Shown here: positions 63,255 through 64,000 of the stretch, one piece after another | Layout of the letters: each line of letters opens with the position of its first letter | Position numbering within the stretch: position 1 is the first letter of the stretch | Source: CAVWDU01 sp963840725 | GTDB taxonomy: Bacteria > Pseudomonadota > Gammaproteobacteria > Pseudomonadales > Halieaceae | Length of the DNA stretch: 64,000 bases | NCBI GenBank assembly: GCA_963840725.1 | Contig: CAWIZY010000004.1 | Location: forward strand, 496,001-560,000 | Reading direction: 5' to 3' | Made by a program: the position numbers and the translations under genes | The notes under the pieces: generated by a model | The model's input: the letters and a program-made list of their open reading frames with translations, nothing else | The model's database searches: none | Told to the model about the DNA's origin: nothing

Positions 63255-64000
63255 TTACCGCCCGTTGACGGGCAAATTCAACGCTGACCGATCAATGCGC
63301 TGCCCGCCTTTAACCACCATCACGATGCGTCGCGCATTGCGAATATCCACGGTGGGGTCAGCTTCCAATAGCACCATATCGGCGAATTTCCCGGGCTCTA
63401 TCGAGCCCAGGTCCTTTTCTCGGCCCAGAAATATCGCCCCGTTGAGGGTCGCCATGCGAAGAATGGCCGAGGCCGGGATTCCGGCATCCGCAAGCAGCTC
63501 CAGCTCGCGGTGCAGAGCGGGCCCGGTCGTCTGGTCCGTGCCCGCCACCAGCACTGCACCCGCCCTGTAAAGAGTGGCCAGATTCTCCTGTGCAACACCG
63601 GTCATAATCTTCATCCACCAGGTCCACTTGCGCTGCTGGTAAGCCTCGCGAGTGACCGTTTTCAGTGTCTTGATTTCGTCCGTTGTCAGCGTGGCTCGGT
63701 ATAAGGGCTGATCAAGGTATTCAGGCTGTTCGGCCAGGCGACTGTAGTTTTCACCAATCGTCAGGGTGGTGACCATCGGTATTTTTTTGGCCCCCATCAA
63801 CAGGGCAAAACTGTCGGAAACCGGGCCCTGTATTACCGGGTGAGCCAATGAATCAACCCCGGCGAATATGGCCTGGCGGGCCCGGTACTCGCTCGAAGCG
63901 TGCACAGTAGAGCGGATACCGCGGTCATTATAGAACTCGATAATTCGCTGCATCAGCGGCACCGGCAGCATGGGGATCATGGGCCGCGCACCCCAACCGC
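63255..64000 (-). CDS. Amidohydrolase family protein, C-terminal part (runs off window)
   Basis: The frame is open from the window edge and encodes the last 248 residues. It carries TIM-barrel amidohydrolase features: IRSTVHASSEYRARQAIFAG with the metal His, SLAHPVIQGPVS with a further His, and the metal or catalytic Asp in LVAGTDQTTGPAL. The end shows the composite domain signature SIEPGKFADMVLLEADPTVD and MVVKGGQ. The N-terminal HxH motif lies beyond the window. Family members hydrolyse cyclic amides, peptides or nucleobases; specificity cannot be told. Confidence 0.85.
   Translation of the reverse strand, partial: GWGARPMIPMLPVPLMQRIIEFYNDRGIRSTVHASSEYRARQAIFAGVDSLAHPVIQGPVSDSFALLMGAKKIPMVTTLTIGENYSRLAEQPEYLDQPLYRATLTTDEIKTLKTVTREAYQQRKWTWWMKIMTGVAQENLATLYRAGAVLVAGTDQTTGPALHRELELLADAGIPASAILRMATLNGAIFLGREKDLGSIEPGKFADMVLLEADPTVDIRNARRIVMVVKGGQRIDRSALNLPVNGR

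Noticed and set aside
1..64000. tRNA, rRNA or riboswitch genes
   Set aside because: No cloverleaf-like GGTTCGA-type arms with acceptor pairing, rRNA segments or known riboswitch cores were recognised by eye; a covariance-model scan would be needed to be sure.

Overview
The window looks like chromosomal DNA from a GC-rich, heterotrophic, probably marine gammaproteobacterium. The Halieaceae/OM60 or Spongiibacteraceae type is my best guess, inferred from gene content only. Supporting signs are a TamA/TamB pair, many outer-membrane proteins, a TonB-dependent receptor, an HAE-type RND pump, a DUF1302/DUF1329/YCF48/RND lipid-type cluster, acyl-CoA dehydrogenases and a carotenoid oxygenase. I see no rRNA, tRNA, CRISPR array, phage gene or complete insertion sequence. 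Genes are dense and mostly ordinary housekeeping or accessory metabolism.

Layout. 1-8602 (minus): two acyl-CoA dehydrogenases with their own promoter/operator, then a strong terminator, then an envelope operon read from 8602 downward (DUF1302 protein, DUF1329 protein, YCF48/BNR protein, MMPL-type RND permease). The permease carries two frameshifts. 9156-11150 (plus): a TIR-FHA-FHA signalling protein and a DUF3313-type lipoprotein. 11156-15883: a maleylacetoacetate isomerase-type GST and an Mre11/Rad50-like (SbcD/SbcC, YhaO/YhaN-type) nuclease-ATPase pair. 15893-22838: HdeD-like and BON stress/envelope proteins, an MBL hydrolase, a DUF2007 zinc-ribbon protein, a CvfB-like S1 protein, a transglutaminase facing a zinc metallopeptidase, and an SDR. 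23117-27371: RND adaptor and pump. 28362-31971: two GTPases, the first carrying DUF697, and a TerB/DUF533 protein, followed by an exported SDR, a DUF805 protein and an esterase.

34454-40373 (minus): tamB followed by tamA, the reverse of the usual order. 40527-43213: ricin-type lectin, MAPEG protein, VOC protein, DCC thiol oxidoreductase and a DUF808 remnant. 43191-50113: a saccharopine-dehydrogenase-like reductase, a VOC protein, a membrane-anchored SDR resembling vertebrate retinol dehydrogenases, a TonB receptor, and a carotenoid cleavage oxygenase interrupted by one frameshift. Together these suggest uptake and processing of an apocarotenoid- or retinoid-like compound. 50283-58675 (mostly minus): a 25-residue membrane peptide, a phospholipase D lipoprotein, an NhaC-like antiporter with nine GCGGT pentamers upstream, an epoxide-hydrolase-like enzyme, ilvD, larB, a larC fragment and an atypical MBL protein. 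58877-62808: a K+ channel, an AI-2E family permease, a GNAT enzyme and a phosphate-selective-type porin with a candidate Pho box. A MITE-like inverted-repeat element and a partial amidohydrolase close the window.

The most distinctive items are the TIR-FHA-FHA protein, the carotenoid oxygenase/retinol-dehydrogenase-like/TonB locus, the twin-GTPase/TerB cluster with its 22-bp perfect inverted repeat, and the (GCGGT)9 tract. The three frameshifts may be assembly errors.
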